DNA of 64,000 nt, taken from NCBI GenBank assembly GCA_965199875.1, contig OZ241346.1:682001-746000 (forward strand). The letters are read 5' to 3'. The translations under genes were made by a program, and so were the position numbers. The notes below the pieces were generated by a model. That model had not been told where the DNA came from and did not search any database. It saw only the letters and a list, made by a program, of their open reading frames with translations. This stretch comes from VXYL01 sp965199875. Lineage in GTDB: Bacteria > Pseudomonadota > Gammaproteobacteria > Pseudomonadales > Azotimanducaceae. Below, piece by piece: positions 29,228 to 35,818 of the stretch. Every line of letters begins with the position of its first letter. Within the stretch, counting starts at the first letter, position 1.

Positions 29228-30829
29228 CTAGGGCACCGTGGCGGAGGAGGCCACCGTAGGCTGACGTGCTCGCACATGTGCTATGGACCGATCCAGCAGC
29301 GTCGCCAAGTCTTGCGCGACGGCGAGCACCTCGGCGGGCATACGCACCTTCTCGTTGCCGCGTAGGCACAACGCGGCAACCAAGGGTGCCATGGCTGAGC
29401 ACTTTCGAGATTCCGCCGTCAAGATTTTCAGTAGATCACGCGGTGCCAGACCGCAACCGACTAACTCCGAGACGTGGTGCAGCAACCGCACGGGGGAATC
29501 TTCATCAATGACCATGCCGTTGTAGGCGGCCTTCAGCGCGTCCAGGGCGAGGTCGCGTTTTCCTTCGATCAATAGCGCACTGGCTCTTGTCCACTCGGCC
29601 CACTGCACTTCGTTGGGTTCGACTTGAGCGAATTCGTCCTCCATCTCCGATATGTCGTCGACTGTGTAGCACGCAATCATCCAATGCACGAGGCCGTGGA
29701 CCACCGCGGCTTCGTCGCGCTGGCGGCGGAGCTTGTAGTAGATGCTGTAGAGTGGCTGGGTGGCTTGGTAGAGCCGCTTTTGTCCCTTTCCTTCGTAGCT
29801 GATCGCGCCGCGTTTGACGAGCCGGCCGAGCAGCGACGAGGTGGCGCGAATGTCCTGCCTTGCTCTGGCGGCGATCTCGGCGGTGGTCGAGGGCCGCCAA
29901 AGGTCGATCAGCGCCACGTACACGCGCCGTTCTGTCTTGCCAAGGTGGTCGAGATGCGAGCGGAAGTACTCGGTGTGGTCGTCGATGAGGGCGACGAGCT
30001 CTTGCAGCAGTTCCCGCAACGAGCGGTGGCGGGAGAGGCCAGCGACGATGACCAACAGGCGCGGATCGCCTCCAGTGAGAATCTGCAACGGCCTGATTTC
30101 CCGCTCGCTTCGCGTCTCGCCGCTCACTGCCTCCCACAGCACTTTGCATTCGCTTAACGGCAGGGGCGCCAGCAGCAACGTGCGGAAGAACTCGTAGAAG
30201 GGTGCTTCAACATTGCTTAGAGCAGCCATGCGCACGGTCGCTGTGCCGAGAAACATCACGTCAGGCTCGGTTTGCAGCGTCTTGCGGAGCCCCCAGCCGA
30301 AACGCTCGTCCACGTCGTCGAAGAGCGACTGGCAGTTCTCTACCATCAGGACGAGTTTCCGGCCCAGCTGCTGCGCGGTGTCCAAAGCGACCGTCCGAGC
30401 GCTCTCTTCGACTTCGGTACCCCGCGGGCGGCGTGAGAACTCGGCGTGGGCTTGGCGCAGCTGGCCGGCTGCCTCGGCATCGTGGCGTGCGACTTCCGGT
30501 GCCAAATACAACAACACGTCCAGCCAGAAGTCCGCCAGATCAAAGACCTCGTAGCTCTCTTCCATGAAGCGCACCGGCAGGAACTCGCGCCGCAGTTCTT
30601 CGTTCGCCCGCAGTTCGGCGGCCACCCGCGCCAGCACCATCGTCTTGCCGCGCCCGCGTGGAGCGACGACAAGCATGTGCTGGCAGGGCGAAGACGCGAT
30701 GTTGCCGCGAAGCACATCCATCAAAATGCCGAACTCGCGCTGGCGAACGACAAACTGCGCGACGACCTCTTCGTCGGACTGCAGAACGCCGGGGTTGAAC
30801 TTGCGGAAAGCGGCCGGCGCGGACGACAT
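29228..30829 (-). CDS. AAA ATPase with winged helix (prokaryotic STAND-like)
   Basis: 533 residues. Walker A VVAPRGRGKTMVLARV near 54-69, Walker B KLVLMVENCQSLFDD near 160, sensor-like DVMFLGTATVR. A winged helix follows (STTAEIAARARQDIRATSSL, LVKRGAISYEGKGQKRLYQ, about 315-360), and the last 170 residues are helical, possibly TPR-like. Its start overlaps the stop of the smaller ATPase gene upstream (TGATG), so the two form an operon on the minus strand placed between nirB and nirD. Related paired ATPases are found in accessory and defence regions; no function is demonstrated for this one. It converges with nirB, with only 8 bases between stop codons. Confidence 0.7.
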   Translation of the reverse strand: MSSAPAAFRKFNPGVLQSDEEVVAQFVVRQREFGILMDVLRGNIASSPCQHMLVVAPRGRGKTMVLARVAAELRANEELRREFLPVRFMEESYEVFDLADFWLDVLLYLAPEVARHDAEAAGQLRQAHAEFSRRPRGTEVEESARTVALDTAQQLGRKLVLMVENCQSLFDDVDERFGWGLRKTLQTEPDVMFLGTATVRMAALSNVEAPFYEFFRTLLLAPLPLSECKVLWEAVSGETRSEREIRPLQILTGGDPRLLVIVAGLSRHRSLRELLQELVALIDDHTEYFRSHLDHLGKTERRVYVALIDLWRPSTTAEIAARARQDIRATSSLLGRLVKRGAISYEGKGQKRLYQATQPLYSIYYKLRRQRDEAAVVHGLVHWMIACYTVDDISEMEDEFAQVEPNEVQWAEWTRASALLIEGKRDLALDALKAAYNGMVIDEDSPVRLLHHVSELVGCGLAPRDLLKILTAESRKCSAMAPLVAALCLRGNEKVRMPAEVLAVAQDLATLLDRSIAHVRARQPTVASSATVP

Positions 30830-31392
30830 CAGTGCCTCCCGCCGATGCGTTGCTGAAGCGGCACATGGTGGTCGCTGAATCTCGTGCGGAGCCAGTCTTC
30901 CAGTAGACGAAACGCCAATCGGTGGCCAGCATCCGTTCTCTCCAAGTGGCCGTCGTGGACGAGCACGTCGAGCGCCTCATCGACACGCTCTCGGGCGTTC
31001 GGCAGCACGCTTGAATAGATCCGCTCCAAGGCGCGACGTGCGCCGACGGAGAATGTCCCCTGGGCGCTCAGTTCCTCAAAGTTCTCCTTGAACCAGCGCC
31101 CGAGCTCTGCGGTCAGACGCGACGCCCCAGTGATGGCGTGCGCGGCCTTGGCAATGTCGCGGATGATGTCCGAAGGCGAGGTGGCGTTCTCCACGTCCAC
31201 GAAGAGAAACGCCCACCCGTCTGCCTGCAGGCGCCTGCCGAGCTCTCCGGCAAGGCTGGTCTTGCCCATGCGTCGCTGGCCGGCCAGCAAGACATGCGTG
31301 CCGCCGCGCACCTTCGCGTCGAGCAGCCGGAGTTCGGCATCGCGATTGAAGAAGTTCTCGCCCGTCACCGGGGGGCCAGCTTGCGGCTTCAT
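30829..31392 (-). CDS. Small P-loop ATPase, possibly internally shortened
   Basis: 187 residues: Walker A LLAGQRRMGKTSLAGEL at about 34-50, then FLFVDVENATSPSDIIRDI, a Walker B-like strand without a clear catalytic glutamate pair. After about residue 100 the sequence goes directly into what resembles the winged-helix end of longer ATPases (ALDVLVHDGHLERTDAG, HRLAFRLLEDWLRTRF). Full-length relatives of this type run to 350 residues or more, so an in-frame internal loss is suspected but unproven. It is the first gene of the two-gene minus-strand unit, and reads out of the region holding the nested palindrome at 31434-31481. Confidence 0.6.
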   Translation of the reverse strand: MKPQAGPPVTGENFFNRDAELRLLDAKVRGGTHVLLAGQRRMGKTSLAGELGRRLQADGWAFLFVDVENATSPSDIIRDIAKAAHAITGASRLTAELGRWFKENFEELSAQGTFSVGARRALERIYSSVLPNARERVDEALDVLVHDGHLERTDAGHRLAFRLLEDWLRTRFSDHHVPLQQRIGGRH

Positions 31393-31433
31393 CTCAAGGT
31401 CGCCTAAGGCTGTGTTTGGCGAAGACAGTAGGC

Positions 31434-31481
31434 GTCAACAACACTGTTGTCAACCGCTCTGTTGACAACGTTGTTGTTGAC
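31434..31481. promoter_or_regulatory. Nested perfect palindrome, 48 bp
   Basis: Outer arms GTCAACAAC / GTTGTTGAC (9 bp, perfect) enclose inner arms GTTGTCAAC / GTTGACAAC (9 bp, perfect) around the loop CGCTCT; the 3-base spacers are ACT and GTT. It lies in the divergent region between the ATPase operon (start 31392) and nirD. It could be an operator with four half-sites for the winged-helix ATPase, or an enhancer: its centre is about 140 bases upstream of the predicted nirD transcription start, a normal distance for a sigma-54 activator. TTGACA motifs inside could also serve as -35 boxes. Confidence 0.75.
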
Positions 31482-31570
31482 ACTCGGGAGCTGGCGTCCG
31501 CTGCAGAGCAAACAAGGTCTCCTCCAAGAATTGCCGTCACCGTCTGGCGCAAGGCGCGAATTTGGAATGC

Positions 31571-31586
31571 TGGCACAATTGTTGCT
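31571..31586 (+). promoter_or_regulatory. Sigma-54 promoter upstream of nirD
   Basis: TGGCACAATTGTTGCT fits TGGCAC-N5-TTGCW. The -12 GC is at 31584-31585, predicting a start near 31597 and a leader of about 78 bases to the nirD ATG at 31675. Confidence 0.85.
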
Positions 31587-31674
31587 TCTCTGAGGCGCAT
31601 GAACGCCGCGACCGCTACAGCCGTCGTCCTGCGAGCGGGCCGCGGCCAGCGCTCGCGGCATAGGGTCGAGACCA

Positions 31675-32006
31675 TGCCGTCGAAAACTTGGACAACCGTT
31701 TGCGAGCTCAGCGCTCTCCTCCCCAACGTCGGTGTTCGCGCCCTGCTTGGGGACAGTCAGGTGGCGGTCTTCAAGCTCTCCGGCGGCGACGAGATATTCG
31801 CCATCGATGCCTTCGATCCGTTCAGCAATGCGCCGGTGCTCTCGCGGGGCATCGTGGGCGATGTGAAGGGTCGGCTTGTCGTCGCGTCGCCGATCTACAA
31901 GCAGCACTTCGATCTGACGACCGGCCAGTGCTTGGAGGACGACTCGGTTGCCGTGCGCACCTTCGCGGTGCGGGTGGTCGACGGGCAGGTGCAGGTTCGC
32001 CACTGA
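31675..32006 (+). CDS. nirD: Nitrite reductase small subunit (Rieske-like)
   Basis: About 110 residues, the usual NirD length. The fold is Rieske-like but, as in enterobacterial NirD, no CxH...CxxH iron-sulfur motif is present (WTTVCELSALLPNVGVRALL, VAVFKLSGGDEIFAIDAFDP, PIYKQHFDLTTGQCLED). The ATG at 31675 gives the family N-terminus; an upstream in-frame ATG at 31600 would fall at the predicted transcription start. It partners NirB, yet is separated from it by a divergent two-gene ATPase unit and has its own sigma-54 promoter, which would keep expression coordinated. It converges with the PIN-like gene. Confidence 0.88.
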
Positions 32007-32035
32007 CTTGCGCGGCGCACAACATCGGAAACGAC

Positions 32036-32860
32036 TCAACCGGGGAGCTCCGCCGCGTCCACGCCACCGCGCTCCACCCACGCGGTCCGCACACGTTCGT
32101 GACGCAGGGCGTTCGACGAAGCCGAAATCTCGGCAGCGTCTCGCAGCACGCATTGCAAGTCGCCGTCGGTGGCGAATCGGCTTCGCAGGCGTGCGGCGGT
32201 CTGCGGCATGGTGGCGCCCTCGAGTCTTGTGCATAGACCGCCGAGCACGTCCGTCGCGTCGCCTACGGTCAGGTGGGCGGTGTCGTCGGGCCACGCGGAC
32301 GCCAGGGCCATCGTCAAGAGCGCCCGGGATCCTTCGCCGCACGGGTGCGCTTCGAGCAGCGCATCGTCGGCGACGACGAGCAGTCCGGCGTTGCGCCCGA
32401 ACGTCTCGCGCACCAGGCCGTTGATCTCGAAGTGGTCGATGCTGCGCATGTTGTTGCTGACGATCACGTCCATGCCAGCGGCCAAGCCTTGCGCCAGCAC
32501 GATGGCGTCCGGGTGCGTCGTGATCTCGTCCACGTTGTTGAGAAGCGGGAAGCATGGCAGCGTGAACGCCATGAGAATCCTGCCGAACAGCGCTTGCGCT
32601 TCTGCGTCCAGCGCGACCAGTTCGAACGGCGACTGCGGCGCCTGAACGATCTCGGCCCACGCTGAGCTCTGCGCGTGCGCGCTCGTCGCCAAGGCCGGCG
32701 GCCCGAACGTCGGCTTGGCGGTCAACTCCAACATGACTTGCGGAAGGACAGCCGTGCGCGAACCCGCCAGTTCGCACCACAGCGTCATCAGACGACGTTG
32801 GGTGGGGCGGGCCAGCATGTTGGTGTCGAAGGCGATGCCGCGCCCGCCGGGGATGTCCAA
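32036..32860 (-). CDS. PIN-like domain protein
   Basis: About 275 residues. The N-terminal half resembles PIN-type RNases: a first acidic strand IAFDTNMLARPTQ, a conserved glutamate in LPQVMLELTAKP, and the later acidic/asparagine positions in HPDAIVLAQGLAAG and VIVSNNMRS. PIN proteins are metal-dependent ribonucleases, often toxins. The remainder (ALRHERVRTAWVERGG) has no recognised domain. The start is uncertain: a TTG at 32860 keeps the gene clear of the small upstream frame; the same frame is open to an ATG at 32950. Converges with nirD, 29 bases between stops. Identification is by motif only. Confidence 0.5.
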   Translation of the reverse strand: MDIPGGRGIAFDTNMLARPTQRRLMTLWCELAGSRTAVLPQVMLELTAKPTFGPPALATSAHAQSSAWAEIVQAPQSPFELVALDAEAQALFGRILMAFTLPCFPLLNNVDEITTHPDAIVLAQGLAAGMDVIVSNNMRSIDHFEINGLVRETFGRNAGLLVVADDALLEAHPCGEGSRALLTMALASAWPDDTAHLTVGDATDVLGGLCTRLEGATMPQTAARLRSRFATDGDLQCVLRDAAEISASSNALRHERVRTAWVERGGVDAAELPG

Positions 32861-32885
32861 GATGTGCTCGCGGCGCGCGGAAGGT

Positions 32886-33110
32886 TCAGGATCCCAGCAG
32901 GCGCTTGAGGTCCGCTCTCGGCAGCACTGCCTGCCGGGCGCTGAGGGCATCCCGGCCGCGGCCGGTTTCAGCCAGATGCCGCTGCCACGAACTCGCTGGC
33001 GGCGGGTCTTCGCCGCGGGGCACGGCGCGATGGTCGATTTCGTGGCACGGGACGGTATTCCTGTACTTCAACGCATCGAAGCCGCGCCGGCCGTCTTTCG
33101 GATAGCCCAT
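32886..33110 (-). CDS. Hypothetical 74-residue protein, possible partner of the PIN-like protein
   Basis: A short frame just upstream of the PIN-like gene on the same strand, ending about 25 bases before its proposed TTG start. The protein is basic and has no recognised domain; HEIDHRAVPRGEDPP resembles an HNH-like DH motif only superficially. Its place would suit an antitoxin, but nothing in the sequence proves it is translated. Confidence 0.3.
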   Translation of the reverse strand: MGYPKDGRRGFDALKYRNTVPCHEIDHRAVPRGEDPPPASSWQRHLAETGRGRDALSARQAVLPRADLKRLLGS

Positions 33111-33147
33111 GCTCTTGCCCCGCTCGCTGCCTAGCGGTACCGCTGAT

Positions 33148-33987
33148 TCACTCCACTTCGAGCCTTGCGAATCGGGGCGCCCGCTTCTCCACGAACGACG
33201 CCACGCCTTCCTTGAAGTCGTCGCGGGCGAGGCTCTCGTCCATCCAGCGGGTGGATTCGGCCATCGCTTCGCCGAGTTCCCGATTGAGGTGCTTGTACAC
33301 CTGCTTCTTCATCATCATGAGGGAAATCGGCGCCGCCGTGCCGGCAATCTGGTTCAGGTAGGCCACGGCGTCGGCCACGCATTCGCCGGTTTCGCACAGG
33401 CGATTGGCGTAGCCCAGGCGATAGGCTTCTTCGCCGTCGAAACGGCGCGAACTCCAGAAGATGTCGAGCGCATTGGACGGCCCCACGATGCGCGGCAGCA
33501 TCCAGCTGGTGCCGTGCTCCGCGATCAGGCCGCGCGGCGAGAACGACGAGACGAACTTGGCGGTGCGATCCACGAAGCGCATGTCGCAGAAGGTGGCGTA
33601 GCTGAAGCCCAGGCCCGCGCAGGCGCCGTTGACGGCGGCCAGGAGCGGCTTGCGCAGGCCCAGAAAATACGTCGGCGACGCTTGGTAGTTGGGGTCGTCG
33701 TCCGGGTTGCCGGGATCCGCCGCAAGGTGGTCGTGCGCGGCGCCGAGCCGTTTGCCCGCGGCGCTCATCGCGCCGAGCGCGTTCATGTCCACGCCGGAAC
33801 AGAATCCGCGTCCTGCTCCGGTGAGCACCGTGCCGACGACGTCCGGATTGCGTTCGGAAGCGTCCAGCGCGTGGCGCACCTCCGCTTGCGTGAGGTCCGT
33901 CAGCGCATTGAGCGTGTTCGGCCGGTTCAGCGTGATCACCGCCGCCGCGCCATCGTGTTCGTAGAGAATCTCCGCGTAGGCGGTCAT
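33148..33987 (-). CDS. Enoyl-CoA hydratase/isomerase family protein
   Basis: 279 residues of the crotonase superfamily, which stabilise an acyl-CoA enolate. Family motifs are VITLNRPNTLNALTD at about 16-30, the oxyanion-hole stretch TGAGRGFCSGVDMNALG (about 60-76) and PLLAAVNGACAGLGFSYATF (about 110-130) followed by ISSFS-like and HGTSWMLPRIVG, where the glutamate of hydratases is replaced by serine/glycine context, so exact reaction is unclear. ATG 33987 is preceded by GAGGGAG. It is divergent from the PhyH-like gene (start 34128). Substrate unknown; relatives act in fatty-acid or amino-acid breakdown. Confidence 0.85.
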   Translation of the reverse strand: MTAYAEILYEHDGAAAVITLNRPNTLNALTDLTQAEVRHALDASERNPDVVGTVLTGAGRGFCSGVDMNALGAMSAAGKRLGAAHDHLAADPGNPDDDPNYQASPTYFLGLRKPLLAAVNGACAGLGFSYATFCDMRFVDRTAKFVSSFSPRGLIAEHGTSWMLPRIVGPSNALDIFWSSRRFDGEEAYRLGYANRLCETGECVADAVAYLNQIAGTAAPISLMMMKKQVYKHLNRELGEAMAESTRWMDESLARDDFKEGVASFVEKRAPRFARLEVE

Positions 33988-34127
33988 GTGTGCTCCCTCG
34001 GCTGATGTTCGCGAGCGATCATAGCCTTGCGGCAACGCGAGCGGTAGGTGCGGCCGGTGCGGAAGGCGTGCCGTGCCTTTGCTATGCTCAGTGCCGACGA
34101 TCAATCGAAGTCGCCAGGCCCGCACAC

Positions 34128-35228
34128 ATGCCAGCACTGCACCCCGGACGGCTCTCGGACGACGAGAAGCACACGCTCAAGCGCGATGGCTTCGTCGTCT
34201 TGAAGAACGCCGTGCCACAAGCCGTTGCCGAGCGCGCCAAGGCCGTCGTCAACCAAGACCCAACGCGCATCGTTCACGGCGACGACCCCGCCATCAACGG
34301 CTTGTACAACGACAGCGCATTGGGCGACATCGTGCGCGAGGCGATGGGCCCGCACACCGCGCCGATCAATGCCCAAGTGGCTGTGACGCTGCCGCGCTTC
34401 GCCGACGCTGTGGTGCGCCACAAGGCCAGTGCCCAATATGCGCCACGGGCGCACGTGGATGGCGGCTGGGCGGGCCTGTGCCCGATCAAGCGCAGCGCAA
34501 TTCTCGCCGCGGGAGGCGCCTTGGAAACGTGGGGCAGCGACGGCGATCCACGATCGATGGGGCCGGCTGGCGGCGCACCGCTGTGGCAGGATCGCGAGCG
34601 CACGCTGGCCATCGGCAGCTATACCGCGCTGGTGGGCGTTGCCTTGAACGATCAACGCCGGCCGGGCAAGGGCCAGTTCGCGGTGCGCCGCGGCGCCCAC
34701 GAAGCGGTGCAGGCCTTCTTTCGGATGCAGCGGGCCGAAGGTGGGCCCATCGGCGGTGGCGGCCCGGCGTGGCCGCGACTGGTCGCTGTCGGCAAAGACG
34801 ACGCCTATGCCGGCATCATGCCGGCAGCGATGGAGGCAGCCTACCCAGATGGCCCGGGCACCCGCTTCGGGAGCGAGCACTGGCCTTGGCCGGAGTTGAC
34901 GCCGGTATTGATGGAGGAAGGCGACGCCGTGATCGCACTGCACTCGCTCCCGCACACCGCCACGCCGAACATGAGCGACGATCCGCGCATGAACGTGTAC
35001 TTCCGCATCCGCCGCTTCCGTTCAGACAACCCCTACGAAGGCGACCAGCGCGTAGGCTGGGGCGTCTCGGATCATCCGGACAGAACCTTGAACGGCGACT
35101 TCCTGGACTATCCAGACGATTACGACCCGTTCAAGACGTCCATCGACAAGCTGTGCGACCACTGGAGCGAATGGGATGGGCTAAGAGACGTACACGCAGA
35201 ACCGCGCGGCGTCGTGGCCAGAACGTGA
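34128..35228 (+). CDS. PhyH-like (phytanoyl-CoA dioxygenase family) protein
   Basis: 366 residues. An N-terminal LSDDEKHTLKRDGFVVLKNA is characteristic of the PhyH superfamily. The Fe(II) facial triad appears as HVDGGW (H-x-D, about 110) and a later H in SLPHTATPNMSDDPRMNVYFR (read as two parts), with the arginine that binds 2-oxoglutarate in VYFRIRRF. Members hydroxylate small molecules or lipids with Fe(II) and 2-oxoglutarate. The substrate is unknown; a link with the divergent crotonase gene across 140 bases is possible. Starts at ATG 34128. Family assignment by motif; distant PhyH members are variable. Confidence 0.7.
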   Translation: MPALHPGRLSDDEKHTLKRDGFVVLKNAVPQAVAERAKAVVNQDPTRIVHGDDPAINGLYNDSALGDIVREAMGPHTAPINAQVAVTLPRFADAVVRHKASAQYAPRAHVDGGWAGLCPIKRSAILAAGGALETWGSDGDPRSMGPAGGAPLWQDRERTLAIGSYTALVGVALNDQRRPGKGQFAVRRGAHEAVQAFFRMQRAEGGPIGGGGPAWPRLVAVGKDDAYAGIMPAAMEAAYPDGPGTRFGSEHWPWPELTPVLMEEGDAVIALHSLPHTATPNMSDDPRMNVYFRIRRFRSDNPYEGDQRVGWGVSDHPDRTLNGDFLDYPDDYDPFKTSIDKLCDHWSEWDGLRDVHAEPRGVVART

Positions 35229-35299
35229 ATAGCGCACGTCGGACGCGCCATGGCGAACTGGACGCTCAGTAGTCTAGAGGGCCGTCCACGCCTCTGCGC

Positions 35300-35572
35300 T
35301 TACACGGCGTCCAGCGGCTCACCCGCCAACTCTCCGTTGAGGTCCAGCCCGGCCAGCACAGGCATGGCGTGGCCCATTCTCAGACCAAGTAGAAGCCAGT
35401 CCTCCAGCGTCGACTGTAGCGCTCGTTGACATTCCGCCAACGTCTCGCCGAACGCCACGACTCCTTGGCAAGAGGGGATCTTGCCTGCGAAGGTGCCGTC
35501 GTCGAGCTTGTCGAATGTCGCTGACGATATCGCGTTCTCCACATAGTCACTGAGGATGCATCCAATAGCCAC
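35300..35572 (-). CDS. HicB-like antitoxin-family protein, no visible HicA
   Basis: 90 residues with the HicB-type partial RNase H fold: FDKLDDGTFAGKIPSCQGVV, then FGETLAECQRALQSTLEDWLLLGLRMG. HicB proteins neutralise the mRNA-interferase HicA and repress their operon. No HicA frame was found on either side, so this is an orphan or works with a distant toxin, as is common for this HicB subfamily. Starts at ATG 35572. It lies between the PhyH-like gene and nasA, whose sigma-54 promoter begins 160 bases away on the other strand. Confidence 0.75.
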   Translation of the reverse strand: MAIGCILSDYVENAISSATFDKLDDGTFAGKIPSCQGVVAFGETLAECQRALQSTLEDWLLLGLRMGHAMPVLAGLDLNGELAGEPLDAV

Positions 35573-35728
35573 GTCTTCGCCTCCGTTGGTGTCGCGTCGA
35601 CCATGGCCGCGCTCACGCCGGTGATCTTAGCGCAAGGAAACGGCGCAGTTCGGCACTGCCGCCGCACCTCCCGCTGGTTCACTTGGATGCGAACTTGGAA
35701 GCGCCCCAGCGGGGGGCGTCTTCAACGT

Positions 35729-35744
35729 TGGCACGGTAGTTGCT
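35729..35744 (+). promoter_or_regulatory. Sigma-54 promoter upstream of nasA
   Basis: TGGCACGGTAGTTGCT is an exact match to TGGCACG-N4-TTGCW. The predicted transcription start is near 35755, giving a leader of about 64 bases to the nasA ATG. Confidence 0.88.
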
Positions 35745-35818
35745 TAAACCATCGGCGTGAACGCGCCAGCCTCCATCAACGCCGTCGCCAGCCGCCTCGT
35801 GGCGGGTGGCCGCTGACC

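Noticed and set aside
35701..35719. GCGCCCC-5-GGGGCGT dyad as an NtrC site for nasA
   Set aside because: One arm mismatches, it does not match the NtrC consensus well, and it is only about 10 bases from the -24 element, too close for an enhancer.
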